In this document: piece after piece, positions 1 to 12,611 of the stretch | Layout: each line of letters begins with the position of its first letter | Position numbering within the stretch: the first letter of the stretch is position 1 | Assembly: GCF_020283565.1 (NCBI RefSeq) | Contig: NC_060059.1 | Span: forward strand, 50,473,157 to 50,537,156 | DNA length: 64,000 nt | Direction: 5' to 3' | Source: Trifolium pratense | Taxonomy: Eukaryota > Streptophyta > Magnoliopsida > Fabales > Fabaceae | The notes under the pieces: generated by a model | Seen by the model: only the letters and a program-made list of their open reading frames with translations | What the model was told of the DNA's origin: nothing | Databases searched by the model: none | Translations under genes and position numbers: made by a program

Positions 1-95
1 TATTTTGGCATTGACTTATGAACTTTAAACCATAATTTATGTTTTAAATTGTACTTATCTGTCTTTTAATTTGGTAGTACATTACAAATTCTTAG

Positions 96-2889
96 GAATA
101 GTTAAAACAACATTGGCAATGTTGTATATTGGATTTCTAGCATGGGCTTATCAAGTTGTTCAACCTCCTCCTCCTCCCAATATAGGTGGCTCTCCTGATG
201 GACCACTTATAATGGCACCATGTTACAAATTCTCAGGAATACTTAGAACAACACTGGCAGTGTTGGTTGTTGGATTTCTAGCATGGGCTTATCAAGTTTC
301 TCAACCTCCTCCTCCCAAGATATGTGGCTCTCCTAATGGACCACCTATAACGGCGCCAAGAATCAAACTAAGAGATGGAAGACATTTGGCATACAAAGAG
401 CACGGTGTTCCAAAAGACGACTCAAAGTATAAAATCATCTTTGTCCACGGTTTCACCAGTTGTAGACATGACGCTGTGGTTGCCGACACCCTATCACCTG
501 TAATTTTCTATATTACATTTTTCTTCTGTCTATTATAGCATTCTCAGATTTCTTCGTGATTTGTGTAATTATATTTAATGTGAGATTTCAGGATATTGTG
601 AAGGAATTGGGGATCTACATTGTATCTTTCGACAGACCTGGTTATGGAGAAAGTGATCCTGATCCAAATCGTACTTTAAAGAGCATTGCTTTGGATATCG
701 AGGAGCTTGCTGATCAGTTGGGATTGGGATCCAAATTCTACGTGGTTGGTTATTCCATGGGTGGGCAAATTACTTGGAACTGCCTTAAGTATATACCTCA
801 CAGGTATGATTGACTTAGTTGTTACACTATTTGAGAGAGCTTATGGAAACAGTTTATGACATGCCCATAAGCTCTCTAGGATAGCTTATGAAAATAATTT
901 GACTTTATTTTATCTTTGGTTATAGTAATAGCTTATATATATATATATAAGCACTTAATTAAGTTGTAAATTTTGTCCAAATAGACCCTTATTCAGTTTA
1001 TTTGTAGTTTTGTTTTGTTGAGTGTTGACACCCAAATATATCACTACTATTTCTTTCTTGTTTTGTGTATACCTTTTTATTTCTCTCAACATTGTAGTTG
1101 TGTGATGTGAGATACAGTTGTTGACCCCTCCGTATTTCTAACTGATAATACTTTTCCAATACTGACAGGCTGGCAGGTATAGCGCTCTTAGCCCCAGTCG
1201 TCAACTACTGGTGGCCTGGTTTTCCTGCAAACATAACTGCAGAAGCCTATTCCCAAATGAAATTAGAAGACCAATGGGCACTTCGTGTTGCTCACTACAC
1301 GCCATGGCTAACGTACTGGTGGAACACTCAAAGATGGTTCCCGATTTGTAGCGCAATTTCTCGTAGTCTACATAACTTTTTGAAACAAGACAAAGAGCTT
1401 TTAACTAAGTTGTTGGATAATAAAGATAATTATGTGGTAAGTATCAAGCTTTTTGGTGATCCCAAAATTGGATATTTTTTCTTTCTATTCTGGATGCAAT
1501 ACATGTAGTGATTTAGCTGATAGTTGTATTTGTTAAATTAATTAAAATTGATTTTGAATTTGGTTTTTGATTTTTTTGGTGAATATCAGACCTCGGATCG
1601 ACTGCACACATTCAGTTTGTGGCACATTTTGATTTTTAGTTTAGATTTTTTAACTGTTTAACGCAGCATATGTATGTTTTCGGTTTTTGAAGTCATTTAT
1701 GAACAACTTTCACTACTTAGGACCTATTTGTATTGACTTACTTGAGCTTCTCTACTGGCATAAGCACTTGCAAGCTGTTTTGTAGAACTTTTGGAAACAA
1801 CTTATGACATGTCCATAAACTGTCTTTAACTTATTTTCATAAGCTCTCCAAGATTCTTTATTTAAACAACTTATGACCTATATAAAAACAGTTTGACTTT
1901 ATTTTATCGTTTGTCACAGAAATAGCTTATACATATGCACTTATATGATAATCACTTATTGAAAAGTGCTTATGTAATAAGCGGTTAATTAAGTAGTTTA
2001 TCCTTATTCTTAATTTCTTATGTTTCAGAGTTTTATTTGTAATCATGCTAGGTATTGTTTTTTATGATAAGGCAGATGAAAAAAGTCCAGCCAAAACTTG
2101 AAAAAAAAAAACTTTTGGAATTAATCGCCACAAAAAAATGCATTAACTCTTTGTTCTTTTCTCTCCAAAATGTTTAAGCAACTTATTTAGAAAGTTATTA
2201 GACCAATGCTGCTTTGACTTGGTAAGCTCAGCATAACGAGTGATTCAATCTTCATAATGTGTCGTGTAATTTTTTTCGATTTTCCCTACGCTTCCATGGA
2301 TAACGCCTGAAGTTTATTGATTCAGGGTCCTAGATACGCCATTGGACTTATCATGAAATTTTGGTAATTGATGTTACAGTTATCAGACAAATGCAAAACA
2401 ACATTTGACTTCTATAAGCACCCTTATAATAAATTAGTTTTATGGGAATCTGGTACATATGAGAAGTGGTCGATCAATCAAACCATCAAATTCTGGATTA
2501 GCCTCAATTTAGTTGAGCATAATATGTTGCAGTATTTTTTTTCTTCAACTAAATACTTTCTCTCGTGATATCTAATATTATGTCTCGTTCCACAGGCGCA
2601 GGTAAGACAGCAAGGGGAATATGAATCTGTCCACCGTGACGCAAATATTGCATATGGAAGCTGGGAATATACTCCATTGGATCTTCAAAATCCATTTCCA
2701 AACAATGAAGGTTCTGTTCATCTTTGGCAAGGAGTTGATGATTTATTTGTTAATGTTACACAACAACGATTCATTGCACAAAACCTTCCATGGATTCACT
2801 ATCACGAACTTCCAGGTTCAGGTCACCTCTTTCCTCACGCCGATGGCATGAGTGAGACTATCATTAAGTCGCTTTTAGGTGTGAAGTAG
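96..2889 (+). CDS. alpha/beta-hydrolase family protein, copy 1 (5' exon outside window)
   Basis: Exons read as 96-499, 592-803, 1169-1436 and 2596-2889 (TAG); phases agree at every GT/AG junction. The first coding exon must lie left of the window, because the frame is open to the acceptor at 94-95 without a good ATG. The protein carries two successive membrane-anchor modules (hydrophobic GFLAWAYQV plus a proline run), then the hydrolase fold: FVHGF oxyanion-hole strand, nucleophile elbow GYSMGG, acid in the WQGVDDLFV stretch and histidine in GSGHLFPH, so a full Ser-Asp-His triad is present. Copy 2 has GDDDLFV where this copy has GVDDLFV; the Asp at the usual catalytic spacing is kept. Probably a membrane-anchored serine hydrolase; substrate unknown. 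It is almost identical to the gene at 23746-29033, introns included, so the duplication is recent. Confidence 0.85.
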
Positions 2890-2897
2890 GCTTCTGT

Positions 2898-3510
2898 ATC
2901 GGTCATGGGCTATCTCGGGTCAGCTTCAGCATTTATTATCTACGTTTCGGAAAATTCAAACTGAAGATCATGCACAATACATATGATATACTTTGAGCAA
3001 CTTTGTCTGTAGGATGAATCTAGTTACTTCTTGATAATTAAATAAGTTCTTGTCTTTTAAAATTTAACATAAGCTGGCATGTTTTGTTATAAATAAGATG
3101 TATTTGCAGATAGCGACTACATGAATGCATTTGGAGGATAATTTGTCTAAGTAGGGTATGATTTCAGTCTTTTATGCGTTTTTTCTTCTAGGTTGAGGGT
3201 ACTTTGAACTTTCTGATATCTAAAGTGGCGAGGGGTTTAATCCTTCATTCACGCGTATGCAAAAAACTCAATTGGGAGGGGGAAATTTATCTTATATGTC
3301 CAACAAGTTCCGTGACAAATATAAAATAAAATCATGTACTTGGTTGGTTGGATATATAAATTTGGGTTTTCTTCGCACAAAATGTTTCCGGTCACCAGCA
3401 ATCTCGGGTCAGCTTCAACATTTATTATCTACATTTCGGAGAATTCAAACCGAAGATCACACACAAATACAATACATATGGTGAACTTTGAGCAACTTTG
3501 ATAATTAAAT
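2898..3510 (+). repeat. partial duplication of the hydrolase 3' flank
   Basis: The stretch just after the stop (about 2911-3035, starting near ATCTCGGGTCAGCTTCA) recurs in diverged form at about 3400-3510 in the same orientation. Copy 2 has its own single version at about 29050-29160. This looks like a local duplication in the 3' UTR or flank of copy 1 only. Confidence 0.6.
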
Positions 3511-4794
3511 ATGCGCATTGATAATTAATCTTATATATTGGCTTGAACTCCCACATGTAAGCAGCTTGGTTCAACAGGCAATCAGCTTTTTCACCAATTG
3601 GTTTGATTCTTGTTACGTTGGGTCTAATTGAACTGGAATTGACCAGTTTAACTGTAATTCAACTTCAGTCAATTCAACTGGTTTTGGTTTTATTTTATTT
3701 TATTTTTAATTTTTTTTTATTTATCTTAAATATAACTTCTATTCATTTGTCATCCGGTTTAATTGAGGTTCCAACGATTGAACTATGACTTAAAAATTCC
3801 ACTAATTCCGATTTTAATTTTTTTTTTATTTTTCGTAAATGCAATACCAAAAAGTTACTAACAGGTGACTCACCCAACATCTAAACCTTTGAATTAAGAG
3901 TTTAATTGTTGTGCACCGTCGGTGTAATTTTTTTTTTACACATACATCCAATTTATATATATATGGGCAAAGAGGGGCCAAACACATCTCTATTTTATAT
4001 ATATATATATATATATATAGCGAGATTCCTACGGAGCTCTCTCGTGCATTTTCATAGAAATTACTTAGGTATCATTTAATTAGAGAGTTTGCTTATGTCG
4101 CATTCAATTATTTAAAATAAAAAATAAAACCTTCTCAATTTTTTTTTTTTTTTTATAAAAAGGACTGAAAAAAAATCTCAAAAAAAGATTTAAAACAAAG
4201 GAATAAAACAAAATCTTCTAAAAAAATAAATAAATTGTATCTCAGTTTTGTGCTTATGTTTTTTTTTTAATTTTAATTGTCAGTTGAGCTAGGACTTATG
4301 ACACAGTTTTGTGCTTATGTTTATTTGTTCTTTTAAATTTTGATAGGATAATATCACAATGGCTAAGGTGCATGTTTATAGAGCATGTTTTTAATTTTAA
4401 TACATTAGGAGATTCCCACGGAGCTCTTTCATGCATCCTCAATAGAAATTGTTTAGGTGACATTCAATTAAAGAGTTTGCTTATGTAGCATTCAATTGAA
4501 TCTTCTTTAACCCATTGTTAAAAAAAAAACTCTAACCCACTTTGTTGGCATTCAATTGGAGAGTTTGGTTACGCGGAATTCAATTGAATTTTCTTTAACC
4601 CATTATTAAAAAAAATTTAAAACAAAAAATCTTCTCTAACTCACTTCGTTGACATTCAATTAGAGAGCTTGCTTACGGTGCATTCAATTTAATCTTATCT
4701 AATCCATCATTAAAAAAAAAAAGACTTTTCTAACTCACTTTGTTTCCCACTTATTTGTTGGATGGTTGGATATATATAAGTTATGTTCTATATT
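3511..4794. other. AT-rich intergenic spacer, no gene seen
   Basis: No reading frame with recognisable protein content. It contains a short (TA)n run near 3995-4019 and several repeats of a motif ending in CATTCAATT(G/A)GAGAG (about 4076, 4465, 4550, 4655), which suggests decayed repetitive DNA. A segment near 3600-3800 resembles 32605-32725, so it is a dispersed repeat. Confidence 0.5.
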
Positions 4795-5143
4795 ATAGGC
4801 TTAACTACACATTTGGTCCCTTACGTTTATTTTAGGTTTCAATTTGGTCTCTTACGTTTAAAAAATATCAATTTGGTCCCTTACGTTTATTTTAGGTTTC
4901 AATTTGGTCCTTTCCGTCAATTTTGTCACTAACACCGTTTGAACAGTACACGTGTCAGTGTGTCCAAGTGCCACGTGTCTGTCCACATGTGCAAATTGAC
5001 TGCCACATGTGACAAAATTGACGGAAAGGACTAACTTGAAACCTAAAATAAACGTAAGGGACCAAATTGATACTTTTTAAACGTAAGGGACCAAATTGAA
5101 ACCTAAAATAAACGTAAGGGACCAAATGTGTAGTTAAGCCTAT
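4795..5143. mobile_element. foldback / MITE-like inverted-repeat element
   Basis: The left arm (TAGGCTTAACTACACATTTG and onward) is repeated in reverse complement at the right end (about 4995-5143). Within each arm the unit TTTGGTCCCTTACGTTTA is itself repeated. The arms are over 120 bp and the loop is short, so the whole is a long hairpin. No coding capacity. A clear target duplication was not found. Confidence 0.75.
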
Positions 5144-5359
5144 ATTATATTAACAACTAAGCTTATATCAACAAAAAAAACAACAACTAAGCTTATACAA
5201 AGTTATATGTTATATGTAAGTACATTTTATTTTAGTTTAAAGAAAAAATTATGTTCATTAGGAAAACAATCCCCATGGTTGTATATATGTTCTATGTGCT
5301 ACAAAAAGTGATCTCATGATGAAAAGTGTCTCTGGTTGATAGTGAGAATTAAGCATTAG

Positions 5360-5711
5360 AATTTTATTGATATTCATTAAAAAATAATAAAGATTTAACA
5401 ACTATTTTTTGTTCATGGAGCAACTATAGAGTCCTATAACGGAGACAAAAGATGGATATAAATAGAGAGAGTCTCAGTGGTGTAAAATGGAAAACGAGGA
5501 GCTTTTCCCACCCGACTTTTAAAAATACACATTGACTAATTAAAATTTGAATATCGGCTACAGGGGTTATCCACATTTTCATATTCCATATTATTATTCA
5601 TATTTCATATTTTATTTAGCACGATGAAAAGTGACCCCCCATGATAAAAAGTGTAAGTAGAAGATTGTGATAACTGAGCACGAGAATTTTATTGATATTC
5701 ATTAAAATATA

Positions 5712-5756
<45 letters not shown>

Positions 5757-5801
5757 CAATTGTTTTATGTTGATGGAGTCTCAATAGAGTCCTGTAACAC
5801 C

Positions 5802-5840
<39 letters not shown>

Positions 5841-6804
5841 CTCTCAGTGGTATATATAATAGGAAACGAGAAATGCTTCCCACTCCATTATTATAAATAC
5901 ACACTGACTAATTAAAATTTGAATTCTGACTACGAGAATTTTTTTTTCATATTTTGTGTCATCACACTTTCACTAGATTACATTCGGCTGATGAAATTCA
6001 TGGGAAACCTAAAATAAATTAATATAATTTTAATTTTTTATAATATATGAATTTTTTTTATAATTCCAAATTTAAGCTTTTCATAAACCTTCGTTCAAAC
6101 CATTTTAGGAATGCTAATTTATCAATGTGAGTGGAGATCCATACATAGATTTTTCATTTGACGTTCACGCGTGAAGATTGCTTTGTGGTACAATGATCAA
6201 AGTATGTTAATATTCATTTGAAAAATAGTAAAAAATTACAATTATTTTTTATTGATGGAGTCCCTAGAGAGTCCTAGAAGATAGAGATGTGAGAAAGATG
6301 GAGGGAGGGACAAAGAATCTCTTAGTTTTGTTGAACAGCGAACAAGGAATGTGGGAGTACTTCCACCCTACTATGCCTATGTAACATCCTTAAACATATA
6401 TCGTATTTTCATACTCAAGTAAATTAAATAAAATCAATCTCATAAACAAATTGAAATAAAAATATATACAACGTTCAAAATAATATAAAATAAAAATGAT
6501 CTTTGACTAATTAAATTTTCATTTGAGAATCGAGTTATAATTGTTTTATATTTTTGGGTCACTATATAGTCCCGGGGATGAAGATAAGAGAAATAATATA
6601 TCTCGTAATAGTGTAGAACAGAAGCGAAATAATAGTTTTTATCTCGCTCTATCCTATAATATTGTGAAACCTATATCATGCAAAACCTATCTTAATTTTA
6701 TCGTAGAAATTTAAAGCAAACAACTCAAATAATATATCAAAATAAACACATAAATAATATTAAAAAGAAAAATAATCTCGTGCTGGCACGGGCTAACATA
6801 CTAG
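5360..6804 (+). mobile_element. Helitron-like 3' portion with internal degenerate repeats
   Basis: The 3' end at 6779-6804 shows a CGTGC-TG-GCACG hairpin followed by a short spacer and CTAG, then T. This is the CTRR-plus-hairpin end typical of plant Helitrons, which insert between A and T. Upstream, a unit containing ATTGATATTCATTAAAA, a 'GATGGAGTC..TAGAGTCC' box and a purine-rich stretch recurs at about 5365, 5690, 6205 and 6500. The 5' end (expected TC) could not be placed. No Rep/helicase frame is present, so it would be non-autonomous. Confidence 0.5.
5710..5838. repeat. microsatellites (TG/TA)n and (GA)n
   Basis: A TG/TA dinucleotide run at about 5710-5750 and a GA run at about 5805-5838, both inside the Helitron-like region. 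The GA run falls within one of its repeated units. Confidence 0.9.
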
Positions 6805-7039
6805 TACAAAAATTAATACCGCATATATTAATTCGCCTATATAGTAGATTGTATAGGATTTATCGATGCCCAGTTAATTGATTTTTGTTTAATAAAAAAA
6901 TTGAATTTGTATAAAATGAGGTAATTTGAATTTGGGTTACATACAAAAAATTGGAGTTTTAGATAAAAAAAAAAAATTATGAGAGAAGTAACAAATAAAG
7001 TGGAGTTTTATGGTTATAATTGGGTATTTAACTCATATT

Positions 7040-7977
7040 GGTTCCAAAAATATAACAAATTAATTCATATGGCTTAGTAGTAAATATAATAAGAAGTGTA
7101 ACTAAAAGGTTAAGGGTTCAAATCCTGCTGAGAAATGTTTTAGCATTTTTCTACTAACTTTTTTTAATAAAGACACAAAATACCCTTGAAAATGATTATG
7201 TGTCAAAAAATGAAATAGGGGAAAATTGGCGATTTCATATGTATCTTCTTTTAATATATTGTAGATGGTTCCAAAAATATAACAAATTAATTCATATGGC
7301 TTAGTGGTAAATATAATAAGGAGTGTAACTAAAAGGTTAAGGGCTCAAATCCTGCTGAGAAATGTTAGAAATTTTTTAGCATTTTTCTACTAACTTTTTT
7401 TAATAAAGACACAAAATAAAATACCCTTGAAAATGATTATGTGTCAAAAAATGAAATAGGGGAAAATTGGTGATTTCATATGTATCTTCTTTTAATATAT
7501 TGTAGATGGTTCCAAAAATATAATAAATTAATTCATATGGCTTAGTGGTAAATATAATAAGGAGTGTAACTAAAAGGTTAAGGGCTCAAATCCTGCTGAG
7601 AAATGTTAGAAATTTTTTAGCATTTTTCTACTAACTTTTTTTAATAAAGACACAAAATACCCTTGAAAATGATTATGTGTCAAAAAATGAAATAGGGGCA
7701 AATTGGTGATTTCATATGTATCTTCTTTTAATATATTGTAGATGGTTCCAAAAATATAACAAATTAATTCATATGGCTTAGTGGTAAATATAATAAGGAG
7801 TGTAACTAAAAGGTTAAGGGCTCAAATCCTGCTGAGAAATGTTAGAAATTTTTTAGCATTTTTCTACTAACTTTTTTTAATAAAGACACAAAATACCCTT
7901 GAAAATGATTATGTGTCAAAAAATGAAATAGGGGCAAATTGGTGATTTCATATGTATCTTCTTTTAATATATTGTAG
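7040..7977 (+). repeat. tandem array of four ~235-bp units with tRNA-like pol III motifs
   Basis: Four head-to-tail units start at 7040, 7267, 7508 and 7744, each beginning GGTTCCAAAAATATAA. Spacings are 227, 241 and 236 bp. Each unit has a box A-like TGGCTTAGTGGTAA and, about 40 bp later, a box B-like GG(T/C)TCAAATCC; unit 1 keeps the better match GGTTCAAATCC. This resembles the head of a tRNA-derived SINE. The units are nearly identical, so amplification was recent or the array is being homogenised. Confidence 0.8.
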
Positions 7978-8044
7978 GTATATAAACTTGGAAATAAACA
8001 TTGTATTACTGGATATAATGATTAAGATTGAAAAATATATTAGA

Positions 8045-8262
8045 ACTATTAAATATAGCCTAGTGGCTGCGTGATTTATCCAACGACTTGTAGGTACACT
8101 GGGTTCGGTTCCTGGGTCTTGCTGTTTTGCGTTTTTATTGTCAATTAATTTGAATTATCATGAATCGAATTTTTAGCATAAACGGTTAAAGCTGGGAGTC
8201 GAACATAGATCCGTTTGTTGAAGGTTACACACACACGCCAATAGACTAGAGCAACATTTACT
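8045..8262. repeat. two tRNA-like (SINE-type) remnants in opposite orientation
   Basis: On the plus strand at about 8053-8120, a GCCTAGTGGCTGCG box A-like motif is followed by GGGTTCGGTTCC. On the minus strand at about 8262-8190, CTCTAGTCTATTGG is followed by GTTCGACTCCC. Spacing fits pol III internal promoters. No full tRNA cloverleaf is apparent, so these are best seen as SINE or tRNA-derived fragments. Confidence 0.4.
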
Positions 8263-8877
8263 GATATATTTTGAATTGTAACCGCTAATAATGGTTATTA
8301 AGAGAAGTTTTTCTCTTATCAAGTGACCATAATTTCTCTATAAATAGAGAAAGTTGGAAACCAGTAAAGATACGAATTTTTTACATATTCAAACCATTTT
8401 CTCCCCCATTGACATAATTCTAAATCATCATTCACTTCATTAATGCATGAGTGAATTGTTGAAATCATATTTTTGTAAAATGTTATCAAAAGATATGCTT
8501 GTTGTGTTAGTGCAAACCACTTCAAGGTGATCAAAGTATCTTGTAGGGTATTCGCCGTACATCCCAATTGCATCCAATACACATTATTGGTGGGGGTGAA
8601 TAGAACCTAAAGGTTAGTGTGAAAACACGCTTTGAATCTTTACGTGCATCCATCATCGACATCTTCGTTGTTCAAGTGTTGCAGTATCTTCCCCAACAGT
8701 ATTATTTTAAACTATATAATTTAATTTTATAATAATCAACTTTGACTTTATTTGTCAAAAAATAGTGGACAACTAATTGAATTTATAGTATTGGATAAAA
8801 TTAACAATTGAACTAGCATAAATATGATATGACATAAAAAAAATTAATTAATATTTAATTTTTTCAAGTAAGATAAT
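8263..8877. other. intergenic spacer, no gene seen
   Basis: AT-rich sequence without a convincing reading frame or repeat structure. It ends at the target duplication of the LTR element that starts at 8883. Confidence 0.4.
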
Positions 8878-8882
8878 ACGGG

Positions 8883-9254
8883 TGTTCCAGTAAAGAACAA
8901 AGAGGGTTTGTATTAATCAAGATTGATAATGGTTACAAGTATGATCAGAGAAAAAATTGTTTCTCTTTACAAGAATGAAAGAATTGTGTCCCTCTCTTCT
9001 CTTGAAGAAGACCCTATTTATAGGCAAAACATCCCCCTCTTGCTTCTTAAGTAACCGCCTTGCTTGTAGATGAATTCATGGGTAGTGGGCGGTTTCTTTT
9101 CTTTCTTCTCCAAGCCATGGTGGATCATGCACATCATGTGTTTTTTCATGGTTGTTTTCACGCTTCTCCTTTAGATGCTCCCATTGGGCTTTGATGTATT
9201 GGGTCGTTCGCTATTGGGCCTTGCTAAATATATCTTGGACCGTTGCCCAGTCCA
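8883..9254 (-). repeat. LTR (left; 3' LTR of the LARD-like element)
   Basis: 372 bp, TG..CA ends, matched by 19964-20334 in the same orientation. A TATA-like CTATTTATAGGC at about 9012-9023 is present in both LTRs. Confidence 0.85.
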
Positions 9255-9529
9255 CAGTCCCCCAAGCACAAGGCTTTAGGAAGGCGAAGTGCTTTTGAAT
9301 GACGTAACTTGGCGATTACTATGCCTCAACGTTGTTCTATGTCGCCTATTTGTTGTTGACTCACACTCTTTGTTTGCTTGTTGCATTGCCCTTTTTGCGG
9401 TTTGTATTTCTTAGATAATTTGTACGCCATTATGTGGCTTTTGAATATCTTGATTTATGCCCTTTGTGGCTTTGAGTACTGTTGTCATTGTTTCTTGGCG
9501 ATTTTGAGCAAGTTGGCAGTCACCCTTCC

Positions 9530-10225
9530 TCCTTTTCCATTGTATTTGCATTTTTAAGCTAGTGTTGTCACCAATCTCGCCTCTTCGTCTTTCGCGATTC
9601 GTCTCGCCTATTCCGTTGTATTTGCATTTTCACGTTGGCGTTGGCAACAATCTCGCCTTTGAATTTTTATTGTTAACTTCGTACCTGCAGTATCCTTAGC
9701 TTTTAAATATAATCATATATCATTTATGAATAACTTTATACCCGTTGCCTTTTTGGCGATTGTAAATGATTCGGCGTCATTATGACTCGCCCTTCTTTGC
9801 TGTATGTAAATTTTTCTGTTGGCGTCGTTAACGATCTCGCCTCCTTTTGTGTTGCTGAATCGGAAACGGGTGATGGCCATGGAGATTTCATCTCACATGG
9901 AGTTTCCCGCCATAGGTGATGGCCAGGGCGTTTTACAGCGCCTGGAGTTTCCAATGTATATTTTTGGTCCAGAGCCCGTAGGTTGGCCTTTATTTTTGGT
10001 CCAGAGCCGGTTGACCTTTATTTTTGGTCCAGAGCCGGTTGGCCTTTTTGGTCTAGAGCCGGTTGACCTTTATTTCTTGGTTCAGAGCCCGCAACTTAAC
10101 CAGGTTGACCTCGAATTTCATTGGTTCAGAGCCTGCAACTTAATCAGGTTGACCTTTGATTTCATTGGTTCAGAGCCTGTAACTTATTTGATTCAAAGCC
10201 CGCAACTTAATCAGGTTGACTTTTG
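9530..10225. repeat. degenerate minisatellites inside the LARD-like element
   Basis: Around 9530-9850 a unit with GTATTTGCATTTT and AATCTCGCCT recurs about three times. From about 9965 to 10225 a 25-50 bp unit with 'GGT(C/T)CAGAGCC' followed by GGTTGACC or AACTTAATCAGG recurs about eight times. Open frames across this block are by-products of the repeat, not genes. Confidence 0.7.
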
Positions 10226-10573
10226 ATTTTTTTTTTTTGTGGTCATAATCGCAACATATGGTTAACCTTTATATGAGTTAACACAAACATTTCGATTATA
10301 AACCTATATGCAGTTAATTATTATATAAATTAACAATGACATATTGAATACAATGAGCCTCAATAAAAACTCATGTTTTCTCAGGAGAAAAGAGTGTCCC
10401 ATTGCTCCTCGCCGATTATCCTTTGTGTCCTTTATTTTATTGATGACTCGTCGGCTTTTTCATTCTTCGTGTAGTAGCTCGGTCTTTTAGAGTATTTGGA
10501 CTTACCACCTTTGTTTGTTGTCATGCATTATGATCAGTTTTTGATACCGTTATAAGTTATAATAAGGATTTAT

Positions 10574-12608
10574 CACTAGTGCAGAAAGGGGATTCCACTA
10601 CTGGCCAAACGGACTTTCCACTACTGGTCGTGGCCGTAGTGAATGCTGGCGTCGTTGTAAGTCCAGACTTTCCACGTCGGGTCTTTTAATACCTGTCGTG
10701 GTATGTATATTTCTTCTTTAATTATTATTTAAAATTATGGACTTTCCACGTCGGTCTTTCCAATTACCCGTAGTGGTATGTATGGGATTCCACGTCGGTT
10801 ATAATGAATACCAGTAGTGGTATGTATAGTTTCAAATTTTTTTAATTTAAATCATGGGGATTCCACTACGGGTATTTACACGTATCCGTAGTGGTCTGTA
10901 TGGTTTTCCAGTTTTTTTTTTTAAAGAATTGGGGATTCCACTACGGGTATTTACGCATATCCGTAGTGGTATGTATGGTTTCCAGTTTTTTTTTTAAAGA
11001 AATGGGGATTCCACTACGGGTCATTACCTTTACCCGAAGTGGTATGCTTAGTTTTCACGTCTGTTTATTATAAATATCAGTAGTGGTATGTTAGTTTTAT
11101 TTTTTATTTTTTTCATTTTTTTGTAGCTTCCTGTGCATTAATTATATCGTCTACACTTTTCCGGCTCATAAATTATACAACATAATTTCAAGTCACTGGT
11201 AGCTAATAACGCATAACAAAATTACTAGTAGCTACTAGCTAATAACGCACAAGAAAATTGACATAATTCCGAATATTATTTTCCACAAGTCATTGTCAAT
11301 TCCTAATTAACAAGCTAACAAAGTTACATTCAACACATTAAAAGTCAATACTTAACATTATCACTAATCGAGCACAGCAGAATCAAATAAAATATGACAG
11401 ACTATATTCAACTCAGGAAACATCATATGGCACCTAGGATCCAAGGGACTTCCAAAAACTATGCTATTTTTCACCAAAAGGGCAAGCCTCCAACTTCTAG
11501 CTGTATGTACATTGTGATGACTTGAAGTTGAAACATGATTCGGGCAACAATCAAAGTCCGAGGGAGTCGAGATAAGACCACAAAGCAATCAGTTTTTCAT
11601 ATTGAGACATTTCCTCAAACACTTTGTGAGTGCTCACTTTCACAATCAAAAAATTAAATCTAAAACATAAAAGTCATAACTGATTTCAGTCAGCTTCAGC
11701 AAAAAATAAAAAATCATAACTGATAAAGCACATATTTGAAACAATAAATGAGTATAGCCAAAAATAAACTATAAATGAAAAACGGATCAACTTATTCCAA
11801 TCTAAATGAAAAAACAGAATGAAAAAACAGAATGAACAAACGAAAACACTAATACTTTCCAATTTATTACATATCAATTCAAAGCAGAAAAAAAAAAACA
11901 GTTTGCAAGTTCGCATTGTAGTAAACAACAGATTTAAAGGCTATACACGTCCTAGTTTACACTAACACGTCCTAGTTTACCTAATAAACCAAATTGAAGA
12001 AATTTTTTTAAAATATGAATTGAATTTAGGTTATAAAAAAATGAAGAATAGAGAGAAAAAGGGATTGTTACCGCAGATTGAAGCAAATTTGGAGAATGAT
12101 AAAGGGGTCGCCGTCTAGGGTTTGGAGAATGATTGAAGAAATTGGCGATTTGGGAATGAAAATTGGGAAGAAATTAGGGACGATGGCGATTTGGGAAGAA
12201 ATTGGGAAGAAATTTGGGAAAGATGAAGAATGAGAATGAAGAACGAAGAAATTAGGGACGACGGCGCTTTTGTGTGTTCTCGCGTTCGCGTAAGGGATGG
12301 GAGAATGAAGAATGAGAATGAACAAATTAATTAATTAATGAACACTAATAGGGATTCCAATACTGGTGAATACCAAATCGGTAGTGAAATCCAATTAAAA
12401 CAAATTTTAATGTAATTACAACATTGCCACCGTGTCTACTTTTCACTACTGATTTAAGAAAACCAGTAGTGAAATCCCTTGTCTAGGAACTTTTCACTAC
12501 CGGTATTAAAATATCAGTAGTGGAATCCTTTGTTCAAATGGTTTTAACTACTGTTATTCACATACCAGTAGTGGAATCTCTTAACCAAAAGTCATTTTTC
12601 TACTAGTG
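10574..12608. mobile_element. non-autonomous CACTA (En/Spm-type) transposon
   Basis: Ends are CACTAGTGCAGAAA on the left and, in reverse complement, CACTAGTAGAAAA on the right. A 3-bp target duplication TAT lies at 10571-10573 and 12609-12611. Both subterminal regions carry many copies of a TCCACTAC..GTAGTGG motif in both orientations (for example 10600-11080 and 12350-12590), as expected for CACTA subterminal transposase-binding repeats. At 2,035 bp it has no recognisable transposase, so it would need an autonomous partner. Confidence 0.9.
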
Positions 12609-12611
12609 TAT

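Noticed and set aside
301..489. Minus-strand 62-codon frame repeated at 26442-26630
   Set aside because: Antisense shadow of the hydrolase exon; present twice only because the gene is duplicated.
5689..5904. 71-codon frame with Ser-Leu and Tyr-Ile repeats
   Set aside because: Translation of GA and TA microsatellites.
7040..7977. CRISPR-like array
   Set aside because: The units are ~235 bp with no short-repeat/spacer pattern, and this is a plant genome; it is an ordinary tandem repeat.
8053..8120. Possible tRNA gene
   Set aside because: Box A/B-like motifs are present, but I could not fold an acceptor stem or anticodon arm; a SINE remnant is more likely.
9819..10226. 135-codon plus-strand open frame with repeated GPEPVG-like peptide
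   Set aside because: It is a translation of a degenerate DNA minisatellite inside the LARD-like element, with no start context or independent coding evidence.
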